Assembly (NCBI GenBank): GCA_017746715.1
Contig: JAGHZQ010000107.1
Span: 52,986 to 116,985, forward strand
DNA: 64,000 nt
Reading direction: 5' to 3'
Source: Cyanobacteria bacterium SBLK
GTDB taxonomy: Bacteria; Cyanobacteriota; Cyanobacteriia; Cyanobacteriales; Spirulinaceae
The position numbers and the translations under genes were made by a program. Below, in pieces: positions 8,255 through 16,346 of the stretch. The notes under the pieces were generated by a model that was not told the origin of the DNA, searched no databases, and saw only the letters and a list, made by a program, of their open reading frames with translations. How positions within the stretch are numbered: position 1 is the stretch's first letter; the number at the start of each line of letters is the position of its first letter.

Positions 8255-9145
8255 ATGATGAACAATTGGTGGGAAATTAATGTTCTTTGCGAGCCGATCT
8301 TAGAAGATCTGGTCTTTTGGCGGTTGGAGGAATTTGGCTGTCAGGGGACGGCAAGCGAACGACAAGGCGAGTCTTTGTCAGTACGGGCATATTTTCCCCA
8401 AGATTTGGCGCGTTCTTTGGATTTGGCAGCTTTGTCTCTTTGGTTGCGCCAAGATGCTCTCGCCATCGAGATGCCTCTGCCTCTGACGCAATGGAAGTTG
8501 ATCGATGAGGAAGATTGGAGCAGCAGTTGGAAACAATATTGGCAGGCGCAGGAGGTGGGCGATCGCTTTCTCATTTATCCGGTTTGGCTGACTCCCCCGG
8601 AAGAAAGCGATCGCGCTATCATTCGCCTCGATCCGGGGGCGGCTTTTGGTACGGGGACTCACCCCACCACCCAACTCTGTTTGGAAGCTTTGGAAATGCG
8701 GATCGGAGACGATGAGGAAGGGGAAGCGATCGCCGATATCGGTTGCGGTTCTGGCATTCTCTCTATTGGGGCGGTTTTACTCGGTGCCAAGCAAGTTTAT
8801 TCTGTAGATATCGATCCGATGGCAGTAAAATCTACTGGCGTTAACCGAGATATCAATCAGATCGACTCCCAGCAGTTAATCGTGAAAAAAGGCAGCATCG
8901 ATCGCATTCCCCAATTGGCCGGCGGCCAAGTTGATGGTATCATTTGCAATATTTTGGCGGAAATCATCATTGAAATGATTCCCACCATGACGGAAATTAC
9001 TAAGCCGAAAGGGTGGGGCATTTTAAGCGGCATTCTTCTCGACCAAGCTAAACCTATTGCCGATCGCCTCGAAGAACAGGGTTGGGTAGTCGCAACGCTC
9101 TGGAAGCGTCAGGAATGGTGCTGTTTTAACGTGCGAAAACCTTGA
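8255..9145 (+). CDS. prmA: Ribosomal protein L11 methyltransferase
   Basis: 296 aa, the normal PrmA length. The N-terminal substrate-recognition domain (WWEINVLCEP...) is followed by a linker and the SAM domain. GAAFGTGTHPTTQLCLE near 128-144 is the family signature, IADIGCGSGILSIGA near 158-172 binds SAM, and ICNILAEIII near 229-238 is motif IV. The enzyme trimethylates amino groups of L11. The start is one of two adjacent ATGs (8255 or 8258). The same strand as serA suggests read-through. A hairpin with a T-run follows. Confidence 0.95.
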   Translation: MMNNWWEINVLCEPILEDLVFWRLEEFGCQGTASERQGESLSVRAYFPQDLARSLDLAALSLWLRQDALAIEMPLPLTQWKLIDEEDWSSSWKQYWQAQEVGDRFLIYPVWLTPPEESDRAIIRLDPGAAFGTGTHPTTQLCLEALEMRIGDDEEGEAIADIGCGSGILSIGAVLLGAKQVYSVDIDPMAVKSTGVNRDINQIDSQQLIVKKGSIDRIPQLAGGQVDGIICNILAEIIIEMIPTMTEITKPKGWGILSGILLDQAKPIADRLEEQGWVVATLWKRQEWCCFNVRKP

Positions 9146-9170
9146 CTTTGTAAATTCAAAATTCAGACTT

Positions 9171-9195
9171 CAAAATTCAAAATTTTGGTTTTTTT
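9171..9195 (+). terminator. Rho-independent terminator after prmA
   Basis: CAAAATT at 9171-9177, a 3-base loop, AATTTTG at 9181-9187, then G and seven T. The stem is short and A/T-rich but the T-run is good. It sits between convergent prmA and the beta-lactamase gene. Confidence 0.6.
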
Positions 9196-9205
9196 GCGAT
9201 CGCTA

Positions 9206-10078
9206 TTAGTCCAATAATCCCAGTTTAGCAAAACTTCGTCGCATTAATTCTTGGCGTTTTGGTAGATCGATTGAGTCTTGTAGATCGACATTCACGGCAA
9301 AGAAATAAACATTTTCATCTCGTTCTAGATAGCCGACATACCAACCAATTTTTCCTTGAAGGTCCCAACCCGTTTTTGCACGAATCGTATAATTGGGAGT
9401 TCGTTCTACAATCATAATATCTTTGACAATTTCTATGGTTCGTTCTGAGAATGGCACGTTATTCTCGTATAAGCGCTGTAAAAACTGAATTTGCTCTTGA
9501 GGGGTAATACGTAAGGCTCCGCCCAGCCAGAACTTATCGATATCTTGCTGAGTTCCAATTACTTTATTGCCGTAATTCGCTTGCATTACCCATTTCTTCA
9601 TGGTTTCGTATCCGGTTCTGCGAGCTAAAACTTGATAAAACCAAACGGCTGATATTTTGAAGGCTTCTCGCAAGTTCAAATCTCGATTCCAGATTGGAAA
9701 ACTTCGTTCTACCCCATCCCAAGTTAAAACGGAAATTTCATTGGCGATTGCTCCCGATTCTAGGGCAATTAAGGAATTGAGAATTTTAAATGTTGATGCC
9801 GGCGAAAAAGCCGTTATATTGCGATCGGGGTTATGTTGATAAGTTTGTTGGTTGTTCGAATCGTAAATCAAGATAGAACCTTCAATATTTAAATCTTGAA
9901 AGCCATCTATAAAATTGATATTTTGTTTCAAATTGAACTGCTTGTATTCTGGAGAACTCAAAGGAGTACGACTTTCTAAGATTGCCAGATTTGCCCCTGC
10001 GGGTTGAGCGATCGCGATGAAAATACCACCAGCGATCGGAAAAATTGCAAGAACAAAACGAACAAAGGGATTCATCAA
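9206..10078 (-). CDS. Class D (OXA-type) serine beta-lactamase, exported
   Basis: 290 aa with an N-terminal hydrophobic signal (FVRFVLAIFPIAGGIFIAIAQPAGA). All class D motifs are present: Ser95-T-F-Lys98 (STFK), Ser143-Ala-Val145, Tyr169-Gly-Asn171, Trp184 in FWLGGALRI, and Lys235-Thr-Gly237. The spacing matches OXA enzymes, with 48 residues between STFK and SxV. The family hydrolyses beta-lactams in the periplasm through an acyl-enzyme with carboxylated Lys. There is no nearby integron, IS or regulator, so this looks like a resident chromosomal gene. A BlaR-type sensor domain is excluded because no large membrane domain is present. Substrate range cannot be read from sequence. Confidence 0.92.
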   Translation of the reverse strand: MMNPFVRFVLAIFPIAGGIFIAIAQPAGANLAILESRTPLSSPEYKQFNLKQNINFIDGFQDLNIEGSILIYDSNNQQTYQHNPDRNITAFSPASTFKILNSLIALESGAIANEISVLTWDGVERSFPIWNRDLNLREAFKISAVWFYQVLARRTGYETMKKWVMQANYGNKVIGTQQDIDKFWLGGALRITPQEQIQFLQRLYENNVPFSERTIEIVKDIMIVERTPNYTIRAKTGWDLQGKIGWYVGYLERDENVYFFAVNVDLQDSIDLPKRQELMRRSFAKLGLLD

Positions 10079-10184
10079 AATTTAATTTTTAAATAGCTCA
10101 TTGATTGTATCAACGATTGCTATCTTGCATCCAAAACTTACGCTTTGTGGTACATTTAAACCATCTTGCCAAGTCGAAGTCGTT

Positions 10185-10250
10185 ATGAGTATGATATGAA
10201 AAGACGGAATGAGTATGAGTTTGACCTCATCACCGCAATCGATTTAGGAT
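10185..10250 (+). promoter_or_regulatory. Candidate dps promoter with upstream direct repeats
   Basis: ATGAGTATGA occurs at 10185-10194 and 10209-10218, 24 bases apart. Immediately after comes TTGACC (10221-10226), an 18-base spacer and TAGGAT (10245-10250). The repeats are placed where an activator would bind upstream of -35. The regulator is unknown. Confidence 0.45.
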
Positions 10251-10290
10251 TTCTTAAGAATATCGGGTAGTAACCCAAGGAGACGCGATC

Positions 10291-10803
10291 GTGACAGTAG
10301 CACAAGCCGTTCAACCCAAGACCGATTTCTATCCCACGCGGATCGATCTTGCCATTGATATTCGCACCGCAGTGGTAAGCATTCTCAGTCAAACCCTTGC
10401 CAGCAGTTTAGATTTAAAAACTCAAACCAAACAGGCACATTGGAATGTTAAGGGGACGGATTTTATTCAACTCCACGAACTGTTTGACGAAATGGCTTCG
10501 GAGTTGGAAGAATTTGTCGATATGGTGGCAGAACGCATTACCGCCCTCGGAGCCGTTGCCAAAGGAACCGCTCGAGTTGCCGCCGAAACGTCAATTTTGC
10601 CCGAATATCCCCTCGATGCCGTTGGTGGTAAAGAACACCTCATTGCTCTCGCCGATCGCTATGCAGCCTATGGAAAGCACTTGCGAGAAGCCATCGATAA
10701 AACTGATGCTGCCGGGGATGCCGATACTGCCGATCTCTACACTGAAATTTCTCGAGCGATCGATAAACGCCTCTGGTTTTTAGAAGCACACTTAGTGGGT
10801 TAA
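10291..10803 (+). CDS. dps: Dps family ferritin-like DNA-protection protein
   Basis: 170 aa, starting at GTG 10291; AAGGAG at 10277-10282 is 8 bases upstream and fixes this start. The inter-subunit ferroxidase ligands of Dps are all present with standard spacing: His50, His62, Asp66, Asp77 and Glu81, around QAHWNVKG and LHELFDE. The protein forms 12-mers that oxidise Fe(II) with peroxide and protect DNA. The N-terminal tail is short and weakly basic, so direct DNA binding is uncertain. It has a single-gene transcript with its own candidate promoter. Confidence 0.93.
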   Translation: MTVAQAVQPKTDFYPTRIDLAIDIRTAVVSILSQTLASSLDLKTQTKQAHWNVKGTDFIQLHELFDEMASELEEFVDMVAERITALGAVAKGTARVAAETSILPEYPLDAVGGKEHLIALADRYAAYGKHLREAIDKTDAAGDADTADLYTEISRAIDKRLWFLEAHLVG

Positions 10804-10825
10804 TTCATTGGAAATGCTTTGGAAG

Positions 10826-10918
10826 GCTCGTTTCGGCTTACTTCGACACCGCTCAGTACAAGTCGCTCAACGGCCTCAGGGCATCGCTGGTGATTGGTGA
10901 CTGGTGACTGATGATTGG
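10826..10918. repeat. Dispersed repeat, copy overlapping the response-regulator 3' end
   Basis: Contains ACTTCGACACCGCTCAGTAC, then CTCAACGGCCTCAGGGCATC and several GGTGACTGGTGACTG-like units. Related blocks occur at 13296, 25463, 29956 and 42078. Here the repeat supplies the last ~15 codons of the response regulator. Confidence 0.75.
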
Positions 10919-11649
10919 TGAGCGGAAACCGATACGGGCGTTAAATTTTGGAAGGAATACCCCATTCCCCGTTCGGTAACAATAAATTCGGGTTGTTTGG
11001 GATCGGTTTCTATTTTGCCCCGCAACCGAGAAATATGTACGTCTACCAATCGTAAATCTCCCGGTTGTCTGGGACTGTAACCCCAGATTGCTTGTAAAAT
11101 ATCCGCACGGGAAATCGGTTCTCCAGATTGGGCAATCAGTAACTGTAAAATGTTAAATTCAATTTCGGTTAAGCGGATCGGGCGATCGCCCAAAGAAACC
11201 CGTCTTCTATTGGGATCGATGCGGAGAAGTCCCATTTGCGTGACTCCAGGATCGGAACAATTGTGCCATCCCAGTTTTTTAAACCGACGCAAAATGGTTT
11301 GAATTCTGGCCTCTAATTCTTTCGGAGAAAAGGGTTTTACTAAATAGTCATCTGCTCCAATTTGCAATCCTGCGATGCGATCGGCGACATCAGCTAAAGC
11401 CGTGAGCATAATAATAGGAACTTCGGATTCTTTGCGAATTTCCTGACAAATAAAATACCCATCTTTTTTAGGCATCATAACGTCAAGAATGATGAGGTCT
11501 GGTGTTTCTCGAACAAACAAAGTCAGAGCTTCTTCGCCGTCAGATGCGGTGACGACTTCGTAACCCGACATGGTCAGGCGCGTTTTCAAGATTCGCCTCA
11601 CTGCGGGTTCGTCGTCTACCACTAGGATTTTTCCCTTGTGGTCTATCAC
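10876..11649 (-). CDS. OmpR-type response regulator, RpaB/Ycf27 family
   Basis: 257 aa from GTG 11649. The receiver domain has Asp12/Asp13, phospho-acceptor Asp56 (LIILDVMMP), Thr83 and Lys105. The winged-helix DNA-binding domain covers about 135-237 (LTEIEFNILQLL, VDVHISRLRGKI, ERGMGYSF). Strong similarity to RpaB (KILVVDDE..., VPIIMLTAL.DVADRI.GL..GADDY.VKPFSPKELEAR) points to the light- and redox-responsive regulator of cyanobacteria. Differences in the wing and linker suggest a paralogue rather than RpaB itself. The last residues (SAHQSSVTSHQSPAMP) come from the dispersed repeat and are not part of the fold. No histidine kinase is adjacent. Confidence 0.85.
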   Translation of the reverse strand: MIDHKGKILVVDDEPAVRRILKTRLTMSGYEVVTASDGEEALTLFVRETPDLIILDVMMPKKDGYFICQEIRKESEVPIIMLTALADVADRIAGLQIGADDYLVKPFSPKELEARIQTILRRFKKLGWHNCSDPGVTQMGLLRIDPNRRRVSLGDRPIRLTEIEFNILQLLIAQSGEPISRADILQAIWGYSPRQPGDLRLVDVHISRLRGKIETDPKQPEFIVTERGMGYSFQNLTPVSVSAHQSSVTSHQSPAMP

Positions 11650-11819
11650 GTTTCGCGAGAATTAGTTGAACTAATTCCGATAACAAATTAATTATTTTTC
11701 TGTTTTGAATCATATCACGATCGCAAACCCCCAAGCAAACAAAATCTTGCCTCTAAAACTCAAAAAATATTGTTTTTGTCTTTTTTCCGTCTGAAGAGAG
11801 AGAGTTATTACTCGAGTTG

Positions 11820-11873
11820 TTAACAAATATTTACAACAAAAGAATTGACAGGAGTTAATAAAATGATTTATAG
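11820..11873 (+). promoter_or_regulatory. HLR1-like RpaB site next to a candidate promoter
   Basis: TTAACAAA-TA-TTTACAAC at 11820-11837 matches the RpaB-binding HLR1 pattern (KTTACAWW-NN-KTTACAWW) at 14 of 16 defined positions. Eight bases later TTGACA (11845-11850), a 17-base spacer and TTATAG (11868-11873) face truB. A further TATAAT is at 11954-11959. The site lies in the shared region between the RpaB-type regulator gene and truB and could serve either. No other gene is present in the 345-base gap. Confidence 0.4.
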
Positions 11874-11994
11874 AAAAAGATTCACGACGATCCTGTTGAG
11901 TCAAGGTTATAGATAAATGCTCTAAAACCAAGCAGAACATTTGTCAAGAGACGTATAATAAATTTTTGCCAGTAATTTTTTTAAGCGATCTAGC

Positions 11995-12891
11995 ATGTTG
12001 GGTTTTCTCAACCTCAATAAATCTGCCGGACTCACCTCCCACGATTGCGTGGCAAGAGTGCGGCGATTGCTAAAATTAAAGCGAGTCGGACATGGAGGAA
12101 CTCTCGATCCAGCCGCAACGGGAGTCTTGCCCATCGCGATCGGAAAAGCCACTCGCCTGTTGCAGTATCTTCCCGAGATAAAGGCTTACCATGCTAAAAT
12201 TCGCTTGGGCATGCGAACGACAACAGACGATCTCGAAGGAGAAATTTTGGAGCGGCGATCGCATTGTCAAATTGAGTTAGAACAAATTCGAGGGATATTA
12301 CCACAATTTATTGGCAAGATCGAACAAATTCCTCCCATTTATAGTGCTATTCAACGAGACGGAAAGCGAATGTACGAATTGGCAAGAGCGGGAAAAAAAG
12401 TCGAAGTCCCACCCAGAATTGTAGAAATTCAAAATATAGAGATTTTAAACTGGCATCCGGGGGAATTTCCCGAATTGGATGTCGCGATCGCTTGTGGAGG
12501 AGGAACTTACATTCGCGCAATTGCGAGGGACTTAGGCGCTTTGCTCGATGTCGGCGGAACTTTGGCAAACTTAGTGAGGGTAAAAAGTTGTGGCTTGGAA
12601 TTAACTGATAGTATGACTTTAGAAGAATTAGAAAACGCGATCGTAAAAGGAGAATTTCAGCCCATTGCGCCAGAAATTCCCCTCCAACATCTAGAGGAGA
12701 TCGGTTTAGAGGCAGAGGCAGCAAAACGATGGTGTCAAGGACAAAAAATCACCAATAATAAACCTCAAAAAACGGGAGTATTCGTGCGGGTTTATGACGA
12801 AAAAAAAGACTTTCTCGGTATTGGAAAATGGGAAGATTGCGATCGAGAATCTAAACTAATTCCTAAAACAGTTTTAGTCAGCAATGAGTAA
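11995..12891 (+). CDS. truB: tRNA pseudouridine(55) synthase
   Basis: 298 aa. It isomerises U55 in the T-loop of tRNAs. The N-terminal motif GFLNLNKSAGLTSHD and the catalytic loop GHGGTLDPAATGVLP (Asp38 nucleophile) are diagnostic. Further family blocks are PPIYSAIQRDGKRMYELAR near 115-133 and CGGGTYIRAIARDLG near 170. The C-terminal region is longer than minimal, about 60 residues after the core, without a clear PUA domain. The 3' end lies 15 bases from crcB, so the pair is probably one transcript, continuing to surE. Confidence 0.97.
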   Translation: MLGFLNLNKSAGLTSHDCVARVRRLLKLKRVGHGGTLDPAATGVLPIAIGKATRLLQYLPEIKAYHAKIRLGMRTTTDDLEGEILERRSHCQIELEQIRGILPQFIGKIEQIPPIYSAIQRDGKRMYELARAGKKVEVPPRIVEIQNIEILNWHPGEFPELDVAIACGGGTYIRAIARDLGALLDVGGTLANLVRVKSCGLELTDSMTLEELENAIVKGEFQPIAPEIPLQHLEEIGLEAEAAKRWCQGQKITNNKPQKTGVFVRVYDEKKDFLGIGKWEDCDRESKLIPKTVLVSNE

Positions 12892-12906
12892 TTCGCCGAT
12901 TCAAAA

Positions 12907-13275
12907 ATGAAAAACCTTCTGATTATTTTCGTTTCTGGTGGATTGGGAAGTATGAGCCGATATCTTGTCGGTATATGGATCGGCGATCGCTGGCAAAATA
13001 GCTTGCCTCTGGGAACATTTACGGTTAATATCATAGGCTGTTTTTTAATTAGTTTTTTTATTGGCATAATTGAAAGGTATAATTTACCTCGAGAATGGAG
13101 TTTGTTATTAGTAACGGGATTTTGTGGAGGATTTACCACATTTTCTTCTTTTATTTACGAGCAAAGTCTATCATTGAAAAGCCAAGCGCATTTCGATCTA
13201 GTCCTGTACCTGATGTTGAGCATTTTTACTGGCTTAACCGCAGCATCACTCGGATTTGAACTGGCAAAAAAATAA
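12907..13275 (+). CDS. crcB: Fluoride channel Fluc/CrcB
   Basis: 122 aa, four predicted membrane helices, the usual Fluc size. Signatures: GGLGSMSRY at 11-19, GTFTVNIIGCF at 37-47 with the conserved Asn41, and GFCGGFTTFSSF at 71-82 containing the Na+ and Phe-box residues. Fluc dimers export fluoride across the inner membrane. No fluoride riboswitch was seen, since the gap to truB is only 15 bases. It appears to be expressed from the truB promoter. Confidence 0.95.
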   Translation: MKNLLIIFVSGGLGSMSRYLVGIWIGDRWQNSLPLGTFTVNIIGCFLISFFIGIIERYNLPREWSLLLVTGFCGGFTTFSSFIYEQSLSLKSQAHFDLVLYLMLSIFTGLTAASLGFELAKK

Positions 13276-13295
13276 ATTAATTGATAGTTGCTTGC

Positions 13296-13331
13296 CTTGT
13301 ACTTCGGCAAGCTCAGCAGCCGCGAAGTCGA
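13296..13331. repeat. Dispersed repeat copy between crcB and surE
   Basis: TACTTCGGCAAGCTCAGCAG followed by CCGCGAAGTCG. The inner part is an imperfect inverted repeat (ACTTCGGC...CGCGAAGT). It adds 20 spurious in-frame codons before the true surE start. Confidence 0.65.
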
Positions 13332-13347
13332 AAGGATAATTGATAAG

Positions 13348-14037
13348 ATGGTTCTGATTTTAACGAATGATGATGGCATTGATGCACCGGGTATTCAAGC
13401 CTTACAAAAAGCAGTCAAAAATCGAGGCGTTATTGTTGCACCCCAAGGGCAATTATCGGGGTGTTCCCATCAAGTGACGACCTCAAAGAGTTTTGAAGTT
13501 AAAGAGCGATCGCCGAGAGAATATGCGGTTGCTGGCACTCCCGCAGATTGCACGAGAGTTGCTACTTTTGAACTTTATCCCGAGGAGATTGATTGGGTTT
13601 TATCGGGGATTAATGCCGGAGGAAATTTAGGGGTTGATGTTTATATTTCCGGGACGGTTGCAGCAGCAAGAGAAGCTGCCATTCATAACATTCCCGCGAT
13701 CGCTATTTCTCATTGGATTAAACGTCCTTTAACCATCGATTGGGAAGTCGCAACAGAATGGACGGCAATGGTACTCGATAAATTATTGACCTTACCGCTT
13801 CCCCCAAAAGCTTTTTGGAATGTGAATTTCCCCCATCTCGAACCCGGTTCCGCTACACCAGAAATTGTTTTTTGTCAACTCAGTTGCGATCCCCTGCCAT
13901 TGAACTATGAAATTGACGGCGATCGCTATTCTTATCGAGGAAGATATCCCGATCGCCCTCGCGCTCGCGGTACGGATGTCGATCTCTGCTTTAATGGAAA
14001 TATTGTCGTTACTCAACTGACTGTGGGGAATGGGTAG
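13348..14037 (+). CDS. surE: 5'/3'-nucleotidase SurE
   Basis: 229 aa from the ATG at 13348, where homology begins (MVLILTNDDG). The frame is open 60 bases further upstream, but that part is repeat sequence. Metal ligands are Asp8 and Asp9 in TNDDG, the Ser of GQLSGCSHQ near 36-44, and Asn in SGINAGGNLG near 90. SGTVAAAREA is the next family block. SurE dephosphorylates nucleoside monophosphates and short polyphosphate. The family's usual length is about 250, so this is complete. Confidence 0.95.
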   Translation: MVLILTNDDGIDAPGIQALQKAVKNRGVIVAPQGQLSGCSHQVTTSKSFEVKERSPREYAVAGTPADCTRVATFELYPEEIDWVLSGINAGGNLGVDVYISGTVAAAREAAIHNIPAIAISHWIKRPLTIDWEVATEWTAMVLDKLLTLPLPPKAFWNVNFPHLEPGSATPEIVFCQLSCDPLPLNYEIDGDRYSYRGRYPDRPRARGTDVDLCFNGNIVVTQLTVGNG

Positions 14038-14063
14038 CGATTCTCGTCAAATGAGGAGGGAAA

Positions 14064-14999
14064 ATGCGAATTTTAATCATGGGTGGGACTCGTTTTATTG
14101 GAGTATCTCTGACCAAAATTCTGGTCGATGGCGGTCATGAAGTGGTGTTATTCAATCGAGGGAATAAACCCGCACCGGTAGAAGGAATTGCCCAAATACA
14201 CGGCGATCGCAAAAATGCCGACGAGTTAAAAGATAAACTAAAAAACGAACAATTTGATGCTATTTTTGATAATAACGGGCGAGAATTAAGCGATACGCAA
14301 CCCCTTGTAGAATTATTTAAAGATACCGTTCGACATTTTGTTTATGTTAGTTCTGCGGGCGTTTATTTGAAATCCCAAGAAATGCCTCATATTGAAGGCG
14401 ATGCAGTGGATCCGAACAGCCGTCATAAAGGCAAGCACGAAACGGAAAGCTATCTGGAAAAAATGGGCCTACCTTGGACTTCTGTGCGTCCGGTTTATAT
14501 TTACGGACCCGGCAATTATAACGATGTAGAAGCGTGGTTTTTCGATCGCATCGTCCGCGATCGTCCCCTTCCCATTCCGGGAGATGGCTTGGCCGTAACG
14601 CAGTTGGGTCACGTGGAGGATTTAGCAAGGGCAATGGCTGCAATTTTAGGGAATGAAAAGGCTAAAGGACAGATTTATAATATTTCTGGCGATCGCTATA
14701 TTACGTTTAAAGGATTGGCTTTAGCTTGCGGGGAAGCAGCAGGAAAATCCGCAGGGGAACTTAAACTCGTCCATTTTGACCCCAAACAATTTGATTTTGG
14801 CAAGCGGAAGGCTTTTCCATTGCGAGTACAGCATTTCTTTACCGATATTCACAAAGCGAAAACAGAGTTAAATTGGCAGCCTAAATACGATCTCGTGTCG
14901 GGTTTAAAAGACTCTTTTGAGAATGATTATCTCGCTTCTGGACGCGATAAAAAAGAGGTTGATTTCTCGATTGATGAGGAAATCGTGCAGAAGAGTTGA
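14064..14999 (+). CDS. CSP41-like atypical SDR (NAD-dependent epimerase fold, RNA-associated family)
   Basis: 311 aa. The N-terminal nucleotide loop is GGTRFIG (residues 7-13), an atypical form of GxxGxxG. FVYVSSAGVYLKS near 93-105 holds the Ser/Tyr region, but the canonical YxxxK is altered, as in the cyanobacterial and plastid CSP41 group, which binds and cleaves RNA and associates with ribosomes. VRPVYIYGPGNYND and QLGHVEDLARAMAAIL are further family blocks. GAGGAGG is 6 bases upstream of the ATG. A sugar-nucleotide epimerase role is the alternative; no sugar operon is nearby. Confidence 0.8.
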   Translation: MRILIMGGTRFIGVSLTKILVDGGHEVVLFNRGNKPAPVEGIAQIHGDRKNADELKDKLKNEQFDAIFDNNGRELSDTQPLVELFKDTVRHFVYVSSAGVYLKSQEMPHIEGDAVDPNSRHKGKHETESYLEKMGLPWTSVRPVYIYGPGNYNDVEAWFFDRIVRDRPLPIPGDGLAVTQLGHVEDLARAMAAILGNEKAKGQIYNISGDRYITFKGLALACGEAAGKSAGELKLVHFDPKQFDFGKRKAFPLRVQHFFTDIHKAKTELNWQPKYDLVSGLKDSFENDYLASGRDKKEVDFSIDEEIVQKS

Positions 15000-15036
15000 G
15001 AAATCTCGAGGGAACAATGTACTTTAATACAACAAT

Positions 15037-15075
15037 CTGAAGGAGAATTGAAGAACGCTCTTCTTTCTCCTTCAG
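15037..15075. terminator. Long hairpin between convergent genes (bidirectional terminator)
   Basis: CTGAAGGAGAA at 15037-15047 pairs with TTCTCCTTCAG at 15065-15075, and an inner stem GAAGA/TCTTC closes the loop. It lies between the CSP41-like gene and the oppositely oriented PEP-CTERM gene. There is no strong T-run on either side. Confidence 0.6.
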
Positions 15076-15145
15076 AATTAATGAATTGCATGAACCCTTA
15101 CTCCATCAATTTTCTTGAGAAAAATGCCTCAGAGGCGATGGCAGC

Positions 15146-16072
15146 TTAGGCAGCATTGCGACGAAGTTTGACACCCCCTAAAACAACAGCTGTTAAAGCC
15201 ATCGTTACGCCGGGTTCGGGGATATCTACGGGAATCTCTTCTACAGGTTGGGATTCGAGATATTCAAAGTAAGCGATCGCGCCGCTAACATTGTTATATT
15301 CAACTTTGACCTCTTTGACACCATCGAAAGTCCCGTCATCGTTTTTGAAGGTATATTCCCGCAAAGAGTTGTCACCGTCTAAAATATTACCGTCCCAATC
15401 CACAGATAAGATGAGTTCTTCGATATAATCCGCATAATTGCTGTCATCAATAATGAAAGGATTGCGACTTGAATCGGCGTACTCAAAGGTAAACGATAGT
15501 TTTTTGTTCCGAATCATGGCTTCATCGAGATCGGCGAAACCGAATTTTTCAAACGTTACCCCTTCTTCAAAAAAGGTATTGCCATCATTTACTGTATTGA
15601 ATTGAAGAGAGACTTCGCCACCTTTTAAATCGTCGTCCGGATCGAAATAATCGGCATTTTCTTGCAGAATTAAGAGATTGCCTTGTGCCTCTGTATCGTA
15701 ATCGTACCAAGCATTATTATGGTAATATTGCCCTCTTCCCGTGGCTAAATCTCTGTCTCCTCCCGTACAGACATTGGTAAAGCCATCCTCGGAGACTCCT
15801 CTCCATCCACTTTTCCCAACACAGTTGGAATCGTACAGCACGAGACCGTAATCGGTAGTTCTGTTATTGATGCTATCGAAGGTAACACCATAATCTTGCT
15901 TGTATTGGTCGGTTATGAGAGTACCATCTCCCGCAACACCTGCCAATCCTTCATCAAAGTTAATTGTGAAGGCTCTTGCAGACCCTGCCGATAATGCGCC
16001 TATGCCGATCGCGATGCCTGTTGCCGCGAGGAAAGAATATTTTGTTATTTGTGATACTACTTTAGGAAACAT
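15146..16072 (-). CDS. PEP-CTERM sorting-signal protein, secreted
   Basis: 308 aa. An N-terminal signal (FLAATGIAIGIGALSAGSARA) is followed by a beta-rich, acidic exported domain with several Asp-rich loops (DYDTEAQ, YFDPDDDLKGG) and Cys pairs. The end is IPEPGVTMALTAVV plus GVKLRR: PEP motif, membrane helix, basic tail. This is the tripartite signal recognised by exosortase, which releases the protein to the surface or outside. No exosortase is in the window. Upstream DNA is homologous to that of the next PEP-CTERM gene although the proteins differ. The specific function is unknown. Confidence 0.85.
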   Translation of the reverse strand: MFPKVVSQITKYSFLAATGIAIGIGALSAGSARAFTINFDEGLAGVAGDGTLITDQYKQDYGVTFDSINNRTTDYGLVLYDSNCVGKSGWRGVSEDGFTNVCTGGDRDLATGRGQYYHNNAWYDYDTEAQGNLLILQENADYFDPDDDLKGGEVSLQFNTVNDGNTFFEEGVTFEKFGFADLDEAMIRNKKLSFTFEYADSSRNPFIIDDSNYADYIEELILSVDWDGNILDGDNSLREYTFKNDDGTFDGVKEVKVEYNNVSGAIAYFEYLESQPVEEIPVDIPEPGVTMALTAVVLGGVKLRRNAA

Positions 16073-16279
16073 TTTTAGCAGATCTCCGGTTCAAGTGAAA
16101 TTTAGTGTAGTTAGCAATGTTTAGATGTACGCGCCCCGATTTCTATATTATCGTAGAGCTAGTTAGTAATGGCTCTATCTTTATCTATAAACATTGTCAC
16201 CGATCCCTATGTCATGTCTAGGGAGAAATGGCCATCTTTACTGAAACTTGATTCAAAGAACGGCAATTGTAAAATTTCC
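16073..16279 (-). promoter_or_regulatory. Duplicated upstream region, copy 1 (PEP-CTERM gene)
   Basis: About 200 bases upstream of the 16072 start align with the region upstream of 17246. Shared blocks, on the plus strand, include GAAATTTAGTGTA, AGCAATG/CGCAATG, TTAGATGTA, GCCCCGAT, TATGTCTAGGG or near match, and CAATTGTAAA. The order and spacing are preserved. It should hold the promoter and operator, but no clear -35/-10 was identified. Confidence 0.7.
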
Positions 16280-16317
16280 ATAAGGAGAGGGGCGATTGCG
16301 ATCGCCTCTCTCCTTAT
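16280..16317 (-). terminator. Terminator hairpin of the PEP-CTERM gene at 16347
   Basis: A 17-bp stem with one G-U pair, ATAAGGAGAG at 16280-16289 pairing CTCTCCTTAT at 16308-16317, continuing inward through GGCGAT/ATCGCC. It is downstream of the 16347 stop on the minus strand, followed by a moderately T-rich tract. Confidence 0.65.
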
Positions 16318-16346
16318 TCGTTAATTTTATGGAGTTATTTTATTGA

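Noticed and set aside
13288..13347. N-terminal extension of surE
   Set aside because: It is repeat sequence; SurE homology starts at 13348.
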